Shown in pieces: positions 25,871 to 38,180 of a stretch of DNA of 64,000 nt; the stretch's first letter is position 1, and each line of letters starts with the position of its first letter. This stretch comes from Certhia americana (taxonomy: Eukaryota > Chordata > Aves > Passeriformes > Certhiidae): NCBI GenBank assembly GCA_018697195.1, contig CM031878.1, forward strand, positions 33,149,818 to 33,213,817. The letters are read 5' to 3'. Below the pieces are notes generated by a model. The model had not been told where the DNA came from, did not search any database, and saw nothing but the letters and a program-made list of their open reading frames with translations. A program made the translations under genes and the position numbers.

Positions 25871-25916
25871 TTTTGAGAACTAAACATTGCAATGATTTAA
25901 AATGTTTAGTTCAAAA
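25871..25916. repeat. Hairpin, 16-bp stem with 2-base bulge
   Basis: TTTTGAGAACTAAACATT (25871-25888) pairs with AATGTTTAGTTCAAAA (25901-25916) except for a GA bulge. The loop is 12 bases. AT-rich, third of the local cluster. Confidence 0.8.
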
Positions 25917-26502
25917 ACTTAGGGATGAGAAGTGTTGAGGTAGAGTGGAAATCAGTACTATTTGCTTTCTGAAATTACAGTACTTGACTTATGTACACTG
26001 GAAAAATTTTATTTTCACTATCACAGTGATTTAACAACCACTAGACTTTGTGGACACATAAGTACTAAAGGAAATACAGCAAAACAAATTTGTTTGAATA
26101 AATTCAGACACACACCCCTACAATCTGAAATTTGCTATGTATAACCATTCTTATTTTGATCTCTCAGTTTGGAATTAAACAAAGACACTGTTAATACAGT
26201 AGTTCCAGGTGACAGTAAAACTGAGTTGCCAGTTATCTGGTCCAACAACATCTGTCACTAATACTCAGTTCCCCAGTCAAATTATTTAATAAACACTAGA
26301 TTCTCCAGGTCTGTATTCAAGGCCACTATTCAACTCATTTACTCCAGGGAGTACTTCAGCCGCTCCACACTCTCTCAGACCATACAATTGCTTATTAATT
26401 AATTGCTGCCTTGTAAGAAACTCCCATCCTCTCTGCTGAACTACGAGGTGCTTGAAACATCACATTCACATTACTTAACTGGCATTGCACCAGGGATACC
26501 AC

Positions 26503-26566
26503 GGCTGCTGAGAAACATTCCTTACTGGCCCCTCATTACAGGGGCCATAAGGAACAGCAGTCAGCC
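26503..26566. repeat. Pre-miRNA-like hairpin, GC-rich 15-bp apical stem
   Basis: TTCCTTACTGGCCCCT (26518-26533) pairs with AGGGGCCATAAGGAA (26540-26554) with only a one-base C bulge and a six-base loop. Below an internal loop, GGCTG and CTG (26503-26510) pair with CAG and CAGCC (26558-26566). The 64-base outline of a stem with bulge, internal loop and basal stem resembles a microRNA precursor. It is equally foldable from either strand. Confidence 0.8.
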
Positions 26567-27449
26567 TGACTCAGCTTCCCTGTTCTGTTTCCGGTACAGT
26601 ACAGTTTTCAGCTCACCTTAGAAAGCTTCTGCTCCCTGTAACAACAGAGTGCTGCTCGTGGCTGGTGCACAGCCAGCCTGCCAGTTGTCACCCACCATCT
26701 CCCTCAGAATCCCTGCTGAAACAGGGCAGCAGGAATGCTCAAGTTGTGTTTGTTCAACTTTGCATCGATCATCTCAGCAGTGAATGAAGAACTTTGAAGG
26801 GAAACACTCACAGAAGAAACTAAATTAAAGCATCTCAAACAAAATCCCTATTTTAGAAAGCCTGCCATCAATACATCGAAAACCGAAATCAGATAGAAAA
26901 ACCTGTTGGTTCTGACCAGCTAAACTTCTGCCAGAGTTAGAACACAGGAAAAAATACTAAACTGTAAACTCCAAATGTCACATGCATATCCTAAAGAAAA
27001 CACAAATTTTTGGCATTATTCATGAACTATATGGGCAATCCTGGCATATGTGTCACATACAAAAGGAAATCAGTAAGAGAATCAAGATTTTTCACCTACA
27101 GTGTATTAACTAAAAGTGATTCTACTTTTAACCTTCTTTGGAGTACCTCAAACTTTAGCTCTATGCCAGTGTCTGAAAAGGTATTCCATTGTAAGAAGAT
27201 GACACAGCTCCCAGAAATATCTTAGCTACAAATATTTAAGATAAAATATGATTTCAATGAACAAAGGAGAAGATGCGAGAATAAATGTTACTTGGTGCAG
27301 TTGCATCTGGTTTTCTGAGTGGTACTGTGACTTCATGAGCATGACTGCAGAAGAATTCCTACAACAGGCACCTTTTTAGTGATGTAGATTGCTTGAGTCA
27401 AGTGCCCACCCTTACCTACTGTAAGGAAAGCTTCCCATACTGACTTCAC

Positions 27450-27480
27450 TTTTGTGATGCTGTACATTAACATCACAAAA
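27450..27480. repeat. Perfect hairpin, 10-bp arms, 11-base loop
   Basis: TTTTGTGATG (27450-27459) and CATCACAAAA (27471-27480) are exact reverse complements. Weaker than the other hairpins; could be chance. Confidence 0.7.
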
Positions 27481-30400
27481 ATCTCATGGATTGGGCAGAC
27501 AGTGAGCAGCTGACCACCTGTACACTAAAACAGTTTATCTCATTTCTTTCAGTTAGTCTAAGATCGCCACAAAGATACTGTGCCTAATTACTCAACATGG
27601 GACATCAAGAGAGGCTCCCAAGAAGCACTAGCTGCTAAGTCTGTCTCCATCCCATAGTATGCAAGGCTTGTTAACTGAGTGAGGCTTTTCTCCACTTCAG
27701 CCACAAGTTGCAGTCAGATAATAAAACTAAGTGCTTACACTTTAAAATTTTTCAAGGGGAGGTCTCAAATTGTGTGCAACACTGCTGAAAGGGCAAAGAC
27801 TATTTACCATATAGGAAGTTACCAAGTGTCTCTTCTCAGGACTAGAAACAGTGAAGGCTTCTAATGGGGGTTTAGGAAAGGAATAGATAATGGGATGAAT
27901 GTATCCTTAGAACTTGCATTTCAGACGTTCTAGAATATAAATGAAATTGTCTGATAAGTAATTATTACTTAAGTCCTACAATTTTAATGCATTTTTAGTA
28001 CCCACTGAAATCAAGAGATTCTTTTGATTCAAAGTTTATAATGAACTCCTAAACATGCACCAGGAATAAACATGCACCTGAGTCAGCCTCTCAGTTAAAG
28101 CAAGCAGCTATACTTCTATAAAAAATGAAAAAAAATCAATGTTAGAGGAGTAACTTCCTGCAGCAGTTGACTAAGACTAGTGCTAAGGAAAGCACCAGAT
28201 CTGGTGTAGTCACGGTTGGCAAGCAGTCACTATTCACAAAACAAGTAGGAGCACTTGAAAAATCTCCCTGCCTGTATCTCCTTGTTCTGTGTCAAAAGTG
28301 ATCCAAACAAGTCACCACCAGGTGATCAGTGATCATCACCAAGGTCATCAGAAAATGCAGCCAGTCCATATTGCTCTTTACAAACTTGACTGCATGTAAA
28401 AAGCAGACTATCAGCATACCTTTAGGAACATCACATGACTAAATGACCTCAGTACCTCCTGTCTCTTTTCATCTAAAAAAAGGTATTGTAGATCAAGCAG
28501 AGATTGCACTATACATAAATTCTCATGACAGTCAGTCAGTAGAAGAGGCTTGTATGGAACTGGTAGCTCAAAGAAAAATATTGTAGTCATTGAAACTGAG
28601 CTACAGTGAGACACTGTAGTCTTCAATGTCCTAAGAAAACAGTGTATATTTTGCTCAGGTCCAACTGCGATGAGCACTGCTGGAAGTGAAAGGAACAAAA
28701 AGGAAGAGGAATGAATGTCACCTGAGGAACCAGAAGCTACCACATAAATCAGCTAAGGCCCAAATAAGGACTGTGTGCATGCTTTTAGGCTTTGGTATGT
28801 GAAGCAGAACACGCCAGTCTCACTGCACAAGCACACCACATGCTGATCTCAGCTAACAAAGCAGTCCGCACAGCCTGCTGGTGTTCCAAGAGAAATACTT
28901 TTTACCTTAAATGTCTGCTGGGCTGTTGAAAAGATAAGTTAAATAATCTTCTATTGAAAGAAGAAGAAGAATCAAAACACAAAGAGCGGACAATAACAAT
29001 GGGAGGAAAATCTCTGAGAGGAGATGATGGGACAAAAATCTGTCACGTGCCAGTTCCATACTCCCTCTTTTATTTGAGTGTGCAAACACAAACACAAACA
29101 CACTTTGCAGAAAAGTCCTACAGCGCTTAGGAGAAATGGGGATATACTTGAAAAAGCTCTACTTACTGTGTAAGTCATAAATTGTGCAAAGGGGCCAAGC
29201 TGAAGTGTGGAAAAGGAATCTAAAGGATTACCTGTGGACAGTCCATGAAGATATCTGGTCTGTTTCATGCATAAAGGGAGCAATTCTCTCCAACAAACAT
29301 TTAAGATTTGCAGCTCCTGTGGTTAAAAAATTTTGAACAACTTCAAAGTATAACTACATATTACTGTTGCTGGAGTATTACTCTCCAGGGGATGAGCTTA
29401 TATCCAGACTCATCTCATGGTGGGAACTCTGGACTGAGTGCCCAGCAGAGCTGGATTTATAATGGCTCTTCAGACCAATTTATCACACCTCCATATCAGT
29501 AAAGAGAGATACTTATCTCTCTTCTGTGAAATACTTTGATTTCCACAATTAAAACTAAAGAGACAAATACTATCATGACTGAACCCCATCAAATCCTAGC
29601 TGACAACTGAAATAGCTATCAATGCTTTTATCCCATACTTGTGCTCAGATAAAGTATCAGTCAAAAACATCCACCTTTTTCTTAAAACTTACAAGCAAAC
29701 CTCACTAGGACTTTCTCTCCAGAACACCACAATCAGAAACAATCATAATCACGAAGATGAGGAATGAGAAAGAAAAGCTATGTCAGGACCCCGCTACTCC
29801 TCCCCTCCCCTTCTTTCCTTGCAAAAGCCAGCAGTAATCATCTGCCAGCAGAGGAGCTGGATTCCTGATTTTAAGCATATTGAATACAAAAGGCTAGATG
29901 AGAGCCGCCTGGTAAAGCTTGAAGTGTGCCAGAGGAGCCCTCCTTGTTATGGTATAGTAAAGAGCTGCTCAAGCGATGCCACATAAATCTGGGGAGCACC
30001 ATTCTGGTGTTTGGCTAACCACACAGCACAAGTACACGGGCCCTCCCTGCTCTGAGTGAGAGGCTGTGAAGACAGAGTAAACTTGAACCTATAGTAGCCA
30101 CACACACCTGACTGGAGAAAGGGATCACAAACAGAAACAGAGACTGCTTCATTAGGTACTCAGAAGCAGACAACATAAATAGTCTTGTGAATGATTTTGT
30201 GGACATGGACACTTTTCTGAGATGACACAGATTTGCCTGACAAGCTAACAAACTTGCATATTTATAAGGATATACAATGGTAATGCCTGGCAGAGCTTAC
30301 TTACGCATTAGATTTAGTGCTACTGTCTATGGATTAATGCATGTGTGCATTCGTGGACAGGTCAAGCCTAAAATAAACTTACAGTACTACAACATGTGAT

Positions 30401-31029
30401 AATTACACGACCAGCAAAGCTGATGGATGAAATCAGTCAGGAAGTTCCAGTCATTGATTTGTAATCTGTATGACCACCACATAGCCCACATAGAAAATAT
30501 TAGAGAAAATCTATTCAAAATCAAAAGTGATAACTCCTCTCTGGTGCTGGAAAGCAACGTTGTCAATAGATACAACTATTCTGAGACATAAGTGATAGAA
30601 CTGACACTCAAGAGTACATGAAAAAAGTCCTTTTTTTTTTTTCAAACAGTAAGAAGGACCCAGCCCTCCCTCTAGGCTGTTGCTGGTACAAGGGGAACAC
30701 TTCTAGTGGCTTTTTTTGGTGGGATGGGGCAGAGGGGAGAGAACCTGCTCTACACCCACTGCCTATAGGAAGACCAGCAACTTACTGTCAAAAACAACAT
30801 GAAAGGCACTTGAGGGTTTCACTTTTAAATTTATCTGTATGAAGGTTATTGTAATAGTGGTGGTCACTGACTTTCACATTCAACTTGGAAAGAGTATTAA
30901 GTCTCTTGAGTTATCCTCTAAGGTTACTCAACACCTCTTTTTCATCCAAAACTATAAATGAAGTGTTTCAGATCACCAAAAAAAAAAATGTTACAAACCT
31001 AAGATTTTAGACAGACAAAAAGATCAGAC
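27481..31029. other. Intronic stretch, nothing recognised
   Basis: AT-rich single-copy-looking intron. A 9-bp hairpin (29502-29523) and a 12-T run (30631-30642) are the only notable items. Confidence 0.6.
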
Positions 31030-31335
31030 TAGTTCAGGCTGGAAAAAATCTTTAAAAGGTCTCCTAGCTAAACACCCTGCAATGAGCAAGGACATCTTCA
31101 ACTAGAGCAGGCTCCTCAAAGCCCTGTCCAATCTGACCTTGAGTCTTTTCAGGGATGGGCATCCACCAGCTCTCTGAGCAATCTGTTTGGCTACTCTCTT
31201 TACAAAGAAATCCTTAAACCTAATCTAAATCTACCCTCTTACAACTTAAAACCATTACCCCTTAAAACCATTATCCCTATCACAATCAGGCCCTGATAAA
31301 AAGTCTGTCCCCATCTTTCTTATGTATCTCTTTGT
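31030..31335 (-). mobile_element. CR1 LINE fragment, 3' part (diverged)
   Basis: The plus strand shows the antisense CR1 3' region: GGCTGGAAAAAATCT, GAGCAGGCTCCTCAAAGCCC, TTTTCAGGGATGGGCATCCA, then CAAAGAAATCCTTAAACCTAA. It contains a local 16-17 bp tandem duplication of CTTAAAACCATTA at 31245-31277. No usable reading frame remains. Confidence 0.75.
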
Positions 31336-32141
31336 TTCAAAAAATTCTATATTGTTTTGATATTTCATTAAAGCAGTCAAGGAAAGCAATGTTTAAATAC
31401 TCCTACTTCATTTTCAACACTTCTCAAAGCTCAAAGAAGGATCTGTACAGACCACAAAGCATGCTTGCACGCAGAAGTTCTGTCAACATCTGAACTCAGG
31501 TTTCCTCTGGATTGATTCCCTAAGCCTGTATTTCCCCATCTTTAACACTTCCTCCTGTCTCCAAGTTTCTGCCAAGGCAAAAAGCCTGCTGGTGGTTTTG
31601 CCTCCCCTCCACACAGGGCCTTGTTTACACCTACAATCTGCAGAAGTAAGGAATTGCTACCAGCCAGGATCACATTTTTTTTGTACTTATCTGTCATTAG
31701 ATACTGAAGACGGCATCTTCAGTAACATCAGTACCAAGCAGTACATGCCCTTCCCAGAAGATACTGTACTCCATTATAGACAATCTGTCCCCAGCCTCTG
31801 ATGGTTTACTCTTCCAGCCTTCCAGACAAAACTTTCAGCATTCCAAATTCCTCCCATTTGGCTTAACCTCAGCAACAGTATCCAAAAGTTAACACAAAAA
31901 TCTGGTACACGCAAACCTATAATTTCTCTAAATGCCTCAAACATATTTTCTCTATCAAATGGAAAAAGACAAGGTTTGTTTTACAACTAAATAAATTCCA
32001 GGATATAAACCAATTCAGAAAAGGGAAGACCATGAAAACTTTTTCAACTCTTGAGCAACGTTTGTGCTACTAAATGTACTACTTATCATTACGAGCAAAA
32101 TGGACTACTGCCCTTTTTCCCTTTATACGTATAATGCTGAA

Positions 32142-32171
32142 GTGTGTGTGTGTGTGTGTTTGTGTGTGTGT
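32142..32171. repeat. (GT)n microsatellite, about 15 units with one interruption
   Basis: Alternating GT broken by one TTT, then closing TACACATGCA. A length-polymorphic and potentially Z-DNA-forming tract. Confidence 0.92.
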
Positions 32172-32984
32172 ACACATGCATCCTGAACATTAAGACAATT
32201 TGGAAAAAAAGGAGTCACACTACTACACATATTGGCAGCAGACCTGAGCCTACCTCTTTAAAGCACAATTTGGCAGGATCTTCATAAATGTTATCTCCTG
32301 TCTACATGCAAATTTTACTTGCTCTTCTAACCTCAACTATTAAATCAAGACACAACTCAAAGGTTGCCCACACTTTCTTCCATTCATAGTCCTGGCTAAC
32401 AGCATTGCCTGAAGACAAGCCATATCCATAACAGCTCCCTGAACACAAGGAAAGGTTTCAACATTTTTCCTAACACATAGGCTAAGGCTGGAACACAAAG
32501 GTTGGAAAGAACTGTTGCTTTTTTATATTAAGAAGTCTGAACACACCAATATAAACACTGTACACATTCCCACTTCTTCTGTGGCAATTTCCAAAGTTAT
32601 GGACGGTTACAACTGGAAAAATTGGATATCTTTAAGTCTCCACAGGCTCTTATATACTTATGCTATCAATTCACAGCATGTCTTTAGGAAGGCTATCTTC
32701 ATACCTTCCCAAACCAGCTCTACCACAATACATTTGGGTGAGGGAAAGACAGTCTTTTTGCACATTCTCTGACTCCTGTGTTAACATTTAGTTAACAGTA
32801 TCTTGCAGTAATGTTCACATGGGAAGCCAAAGAACACCTCATATTTCAGAAGCAGCTAAAAGGAATATCCAGAAAAAATACCAGCCCCTTAGTAAGCACG
32901 TCTGCCTGATGCAAAGCCAAGTTTCAACACATGCCCATATGTTTTAAGCACATGTATTGACTAGACTTTCTTTTTTAAAGACAC

Positions 32985-33015
32985 AGATTATACAGACACA
33001 AATTATACAGACACA
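32985..33015. repeat. 15-bp tandem duplication
   Basis: ATTATACAGACACA occurs twice in tandem with one intervening A, a typical slippage product. Confidence 0.7.
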
Positions 33016-34887
33016 GCTGTGAATCAGTCATATCAAAAGGAAGAAAGGAGATTTAATAAACACTGAAAACAATCATGTTAATGGTCATGAACTGATGAAA
33101 AAACTGATGAATTTGTAAATCTTTCACAAAAAGATAAGTATAAACAATCTAGCACCAAACCTAAAAATCCTATCTGTCTGAAAGATGCCAACGTTAGCAC
33201 TGTGTTTCATGTACACCATTACCATTAAAAAGCACCTGGAAGACATGGAACCAAAACTGCTGTAGCTACCAAATGTCTAGGGAAAAAAAAACAATTATCC
33301 AATATGGGTGAAGATTTTTCAGAATATACTCCTATAGAGAGGTTGCCACGCACATGATTTTACTGGAAAACTCTGCCAGAATAAATGTTCCGTTTCTTCT
33401 GCACGTTAAATCATTCCACAATCTTTGCCTCGTACATCAAATCATGTGTTCCAATGCTATACTTATCCAAATTTTACACTGTTTGTTTTGTTTTTCTTAG
33501 CCTATCCTGCATAAATTCAATCTCATTCCCAATAGATCAATACATAAAACAATTATTTCTCCCTTTCTCCCAGAAAGAGGCTAAAGCGTGATTTAGTCTT
33601 CTAACAATTTAAACATCTCCTTAAATTTTCTACATTTACATGCAGGGCACTGAAGTACTCCTTTAAAATTCACTTGCTCTCTCCTCCTCCCTTTCCTCCC
33701 CAAATCCAGCCAAAAGCTCATTTTAACAATAAACTGAGCCAGGTGAATATCAGCAAGACACAGAAGACTCTCAAACAGACAACTCTCAACTTATTGCAGG
33801 TATTCTAGTGCTACCTAACACAGAAAAACAAAATCAAAAACTGGAGGCAGATTTATCTTCACTCCCAAAATAAGAAACTGCATTACAAGCACAGAGTTTT
33901 GATCCTATACAACGCTATGTTTTTCCTTCCACTCCTTAGATCTTTCTTTAATGTAAAGGGACTGAATATAATTTGACTTTTTCAAGGATCAGTCTTTCAA
34001 CTCTGCAAATCTCAAAGGTAGCTTCTCATGTACAATTAATCACTTAAACATGACAGGCAGGAAGAAAAAAAACATGAACTAGAATTATTAATAAAAGAAA
34101 AGAGGATAAGAGGGGTTTGCATTTGTATAGTTGGAAAACTCCTTTTCAGACAGGAAATACTTTCTTTCCTTAGAAAGTGAATTTCAGCATCAAGAACAGC
34201 AAAGAGACAATCATTCATTCCAGGGATGAATTCAACTGACTTACAAGGAAGGATAAAGAGAGAGAGAGAAAAATAAAAAATTTTCTCAAGTATCATTAAG
34301 ATGCTGTCACATTTGAATCTATTTCCCAAGCATTTCCTGAGATAGCTGTGCCTCTTAATTCATCTCAGAGATGTGAAATCTCATCTATTTCAAGTTTGTC
34401 CATGTTTGTATTTAAATTTTCTTACCTTTTTCTTTTAAAAATCTTCCAAAAAGCCTTAGTTCTCTAGCAACAGATTTATCTACTGTTTCTCTTGCAGACC
34501 CCAAATTTTCTTACGCAAAGTGAGAGAGTCTCTTTTGTTAGTTGTAGCAGGAAATGTAAACACTTAAGATTCAGAGCTATAAGCACCGTAAGTTCTAAAC
34601 AAATCTTCAAAATCAGAAAGGACTAAAAATCATGTTTCTTTAGTGCTCTCTATTCATGCAATGGAACACCCCATACAAAAATCCAAAAGCTGATGCAACT
34701 AAATAGCCTCTCAGCTCATTACTTCTTCTTCAACCACTGAAGCCAAAAACGGTTGTCAAGAGAAAACAGTAATAAGCAAGGAAGAATACAGTCAGGCTTC
34801 ACACACATTTTTTCTCTATTTGAAATCATGCATCACTGAAAATTACAAAAGAATTTAAACAAAAAAATATGAGCATTTTCCCAGAAT

Positions 34888-35036
34888 TGTGGATGTCCCA
34901 TCCCTGGCAGTGTTTCAAGACCAGGCTGGATGGGACTTTGAGCAAGTTAGTCTAGTGGAAGACTAGACTAGACTAGACTGCCCATGGCTGGGGGTTTGAA
35001 ACTACATGATTTTTAGGGTCCCTTCTAGCCCATTCT
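34888..35036 (+). mobile_element. CR1 LINE 3' end
   Basis: Plus-strand landmarks are GGATGTCCCATCCCTGGCAG, CCAGGCTGGATGGGACTTTG, CTGCCCATGGC, GGGTCCCTTCTAGCCCATTC and the terminal ATTCTGTGAT, which is the short 3' repeat of CR1. A GACTA pentamer expansion (34961-34980) interrupts the copy. Opposite orientation to most other CR1 pieces here. Confidence 0.82.
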
Positions 35037-35474
35037 GTGATAAGCAGTAACTGCTACATTCTAACTCCTTGGTTACCTTTCCTATTATAAACTGTTCTCA
35101 TCACTTTCTGAAAACCGGCAAGCTTGTGACATCCACAGCACACCACACCCATCAGTTTCACAGTACAGTTTCTGACAGAGTGCAAATCAGGAAGACAGTT
35201 TTGGGATGCATGCATAACTTCTTTGCTAGTACTAGGCCTCTAGCTACATCTTCTGCTACATCACAGAGCAGCTGAGGTTGGAGGACACTACGAAATTCCC
35301 CTTTTTGTCCTGAATGAATTTGTAAGCTTCAGTGTCCCTTTCTCTCACTTCCAAGCAGAAAAGGCTTCTCAAGGACCCACACAACTAAAGTTTGAGCATC
35401 TTAAAGGATGTAGACTGTGAGCAACATCATCCAGCATTTGACCTTCCACACAGATTTGAAAGAAAAAAAAAGGG

Positions 35475-35595
35475 TTTGGTCAGTTCAGATGGAATTTCCT
35501 CTATTTCAACATGTGCACATTGCCTCTTGTCCCATCAGTGGGTACTCCTGAAAAAAGTCTGGTTTCCTCTTCCTTCCATTTGCTTGTTACATAAG
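35475..35595 (-). mobile_element. CR1 LINE fragment
   Basis: The plus strand carries the antisense of a conserved CR1 stretch: GATGGAATTTCCTCTATTTC, then CATTGCCTCTTGTCCCATCA and GTGGGTACTCCTGAAAAAAG. It lies 440 bp from a CR1 tail in the opposite orientation, so they are separate insertions or a rearranged pair. Confidence 0.7.
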
Positions 35596-36980
35596 GTAAC
35601 TCAATGCTGAACTTACCACCAAAATAAAAAACTATTTCTGAGTACTTCTATGTTAACCATGAATAGCATTCCCTCAGCTTCACTACATTTTCTGCAGTTA
35701 CATTTAAAATGCATTTAGTGCTGGATGTTAAGTTACAGTACATACACTGGTATGTCAACAAGTATGTTTAAGGACATTAATCTAATTCAAACACCTTCCA
35801 ACATCAAGACCCAACATGATGAATTAAGTCCCACATACACCTATTTCAGCTTTCCAAAGCAACCTCACAAGAAGTCAGGGGTTTTTTTTAAGGTCTATAA
35901 AAACACACTCAGAACATAATACACCTGGATATTTCTCTGTTATAGTATTAAAATGACAAAGCTTAAATTATTATCATAAGCATTTGATAGCAACTACCTG
36001 GTTAGCTGTTTTGGGGAAAGTCTTCTGGAATAAATTAACCATAGCATGAACTAAATCAACAACATAAACTCTAAATATTTCACCAATAAAAAATTTATTT
36101 ACATCATAGTCATCCCCAAACAACTTCCAGAAACTCAAGTTTAGTTTGCCTGTTAAGTACAAAATGAGTCACTTCTTAAGACCAATTTCTCTATGAAATG
36201 TTAGCAATAATCCATTACTTTTCTCCTACTAACACTGGAGTATTGGCAGAGCAGAAAGGGGAAGAAAAACCTTTTTTTCCACAGAAAAAAGATTTCAGAA
36301 AAATGCTAATGGAAGATTTTTGGGAACTGGAAAAGGGTTCAGAAAACAGAAGTTAAACTATTTAAATATTAACAATTATATTAACAACAAACAGCTTCAA
36401 AATATAGTAATCAGCACAATTTTATATATTTTAGAGAAATCAAACAGTACAGTCAATTCCCAAATAGTGTACTGTAAGAAAAAAAAAGTACCATAATTGG
36501 TAGAATCTCTTTTTTCCAAGGCAATAGGAAAAGAGAAAGACAGATTTTTTTAAAAAATTAAAAACAAAGGCTTGCCTCCAAACACTTGTGCAAATATACA
36601 GCTTCATGCATGTACCTCAGAGTGTTTTACCACCGTGTTCAAGATTTTGTCTTTTCTGGCTTGAGGTGTTGGAATTTCGGATGTTTTTCAAAGTATTTCA
36701 AAGCAAAGTATGTTAATCAAGACACAAAAGGTTTCATTAAGTGTACTGGTTTGGCCCCAGTCGGCCAAATTTTTAATACTGACACACGATTAAACCAATG
36801 AAAAGAGCAGATACACCTTTTGCGCACACGTTTTGAGACAGAAACGGCGGGCACAGCCCTTCTCTCCGGCTCTGAGTACAGCTAACAGAGCCCGGCCGGG
36901 CCGCTCCACAGGAGACACCCGAGCCCCGTCACGGCAGGGCCGGCCCGGCCTCTGCTGCACCGCCGGGCGGGCAGGGCAGG

Positions 36981-37146
36981 GCTGCCCACGGGGCCCTGGA
37001 ACAGCGGCTGCAGCACTGGCAGGGATGTTCTCTCCATCCTCTCCCGGCNNNNNNNNNNGGCAGGGATGTTCTCTCCATCCTCTCCCGGCCCGGTGGCAGT
37101 GCTGCCCACGGAGCCCTGGAAGCAGCGGCTGCAGGACGGGCCGGGC
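36981..37146. repeat. Tandemly duplicated GC-rich module inside the solo LTR
   Basis: A 31-base segment beginning GGCAGGGATGTTCTCTCC occurs at 37018-37048 and again at 37059-37089, on either side of the 10-N gap. A second segment beginning GCTGCCCACGG occurs at 36981 and 37101. Together they suggest a minisatellite unit of roughly 110-120 bp within the LTR, collapsed or unresolved at the gap. Confidence 0.75.
37049..37058. other. Assembly gap (10 N) between duplicated flanks
   Basis: Ten N bases are bounded by two copies of the same 31-base sequence. The gap size is probably a placeholder and not a measured distance. Confidence 0.98.
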
Positions 37147-38134
37147 CCGTCCCAAGCTGCCGGAGGAAAGGACACTTCCAGCCTTCCTAGTAACTACTGA
37201 GGAAACTTCTTAGTGCAGCAGCGAGTGGGAGAGGAGCTGTCCTGGAGCCGCTGACACCCTGCGGCTGAGACTGAGGGGCGGCTCTGCATGCCCCAGTGAA
37301 AATGTTAACTCCTTCCTAATCAGATGAAACTTCCAAAGCACGAATCTTGCCCAGTGAGAGAAAGAAGAGACTAGATAAAATGTAAAAAGACACAGCGTGA
37401 CACCTAATGTCAGGAGAGACACAGAATAATCCTAAATTGGCAGGAAGCTTGAAGGAGTTGCCTAGTTTTAGGCTAGACTTCTCTTGTAAGGCCATAAAGA
37501 ATGGATTAAACACCCCAGTAACATATGAAATGCTTTTAGTGGGATGCAGTCATAGCTGTGAGTTGGCATAACTGATTTAATGAAAAAATTTGAACAGGAA
37601 GACCGAGAGAAAGATGATGCCCTCTGCCCATTGAGAGAAGATGACCCCTGTTTTTTGAGATGAAGAAGAGATAGATGAAGAGAACTCTTGTTTTGTACTA
37701 GAAAAGGCATCCTTAAACTGTACCCTAATAAGCTGATATGGCCCATGAGCAGCTCTGAAGGCTGCCTCATGGGAGTGACTTCACAATGGCAGATTTTTTG
37801 TGAAGTGTGAGGGCACAAGAGAACTGGTATCTTATGGAAGATCTCTATGGTATTCAAGAGAGACTCCTTTCTCCTCAATGAATTAAAAATTATTCTAGGG
37901 GTGGTAAACTGACTGAAAATCCCAGGGTTTTTTATGTTGTCAGTGGGAAAGTGAACAGTTGGTGGGGAGAGAAGTGTTTTGAAGGTTTCCTTCTGATTCC
38001 TGGGTTTTTGGGGTTTTTTTTCTTTTAGCCTTAGTTAATAAAGTTTTTACTACTTCTAAGTTTAAGCCTGCTTTGCTCCTGATTGGGAGATTTCAGATTG
38101 GTGAATCAAAACCACTACATTAAGTTAATAATCA

Positions 38135-38141
<7 letters not shown>

Positions 38142-38174
<33 letters not shown>
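38142..38174 (+). repeat. Poly(A) tract, 33 A
   Basis: Uninterrupted A run starting 18 bp beyond the right target-site duplication of the solo LTR. It lies outside the LTR, so it is not its tail. Confidence 0.95.

Positions 38175-38180
<6 letters not shown>

Larger units (their letters stand above)
36742..38119 (+). mobile_element. Solo LTR of an ERVL-like endogenous retrovirus
   Basis: The element begins TGTACTGG and ends CCACTACA, so its tips form the TGTA...TACA inverted pair usual for LTRs. It is flanked by a perfect 5-bp target-site duplication, TTAAG, at 36737-36741 and 38120-38124. A 5-bp duplication is typical of ERVL-class elements. An AATAAA signal at 38037-38042 lies about 80 bp before the 3' tip, giving plus orientation, antisense to MLLT3. 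There is no internal retroviral coding sequence, so this is a recombination-derived solo LTR. It is long (1378 bp including 10 N). Its 5' half carries a CpG-dense block at about 36840-37180 with an internal tandem duplication. The perfect duplication suggests a fairly recent insertion. Exact subfamily not assigned. Confidence 0.85.
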
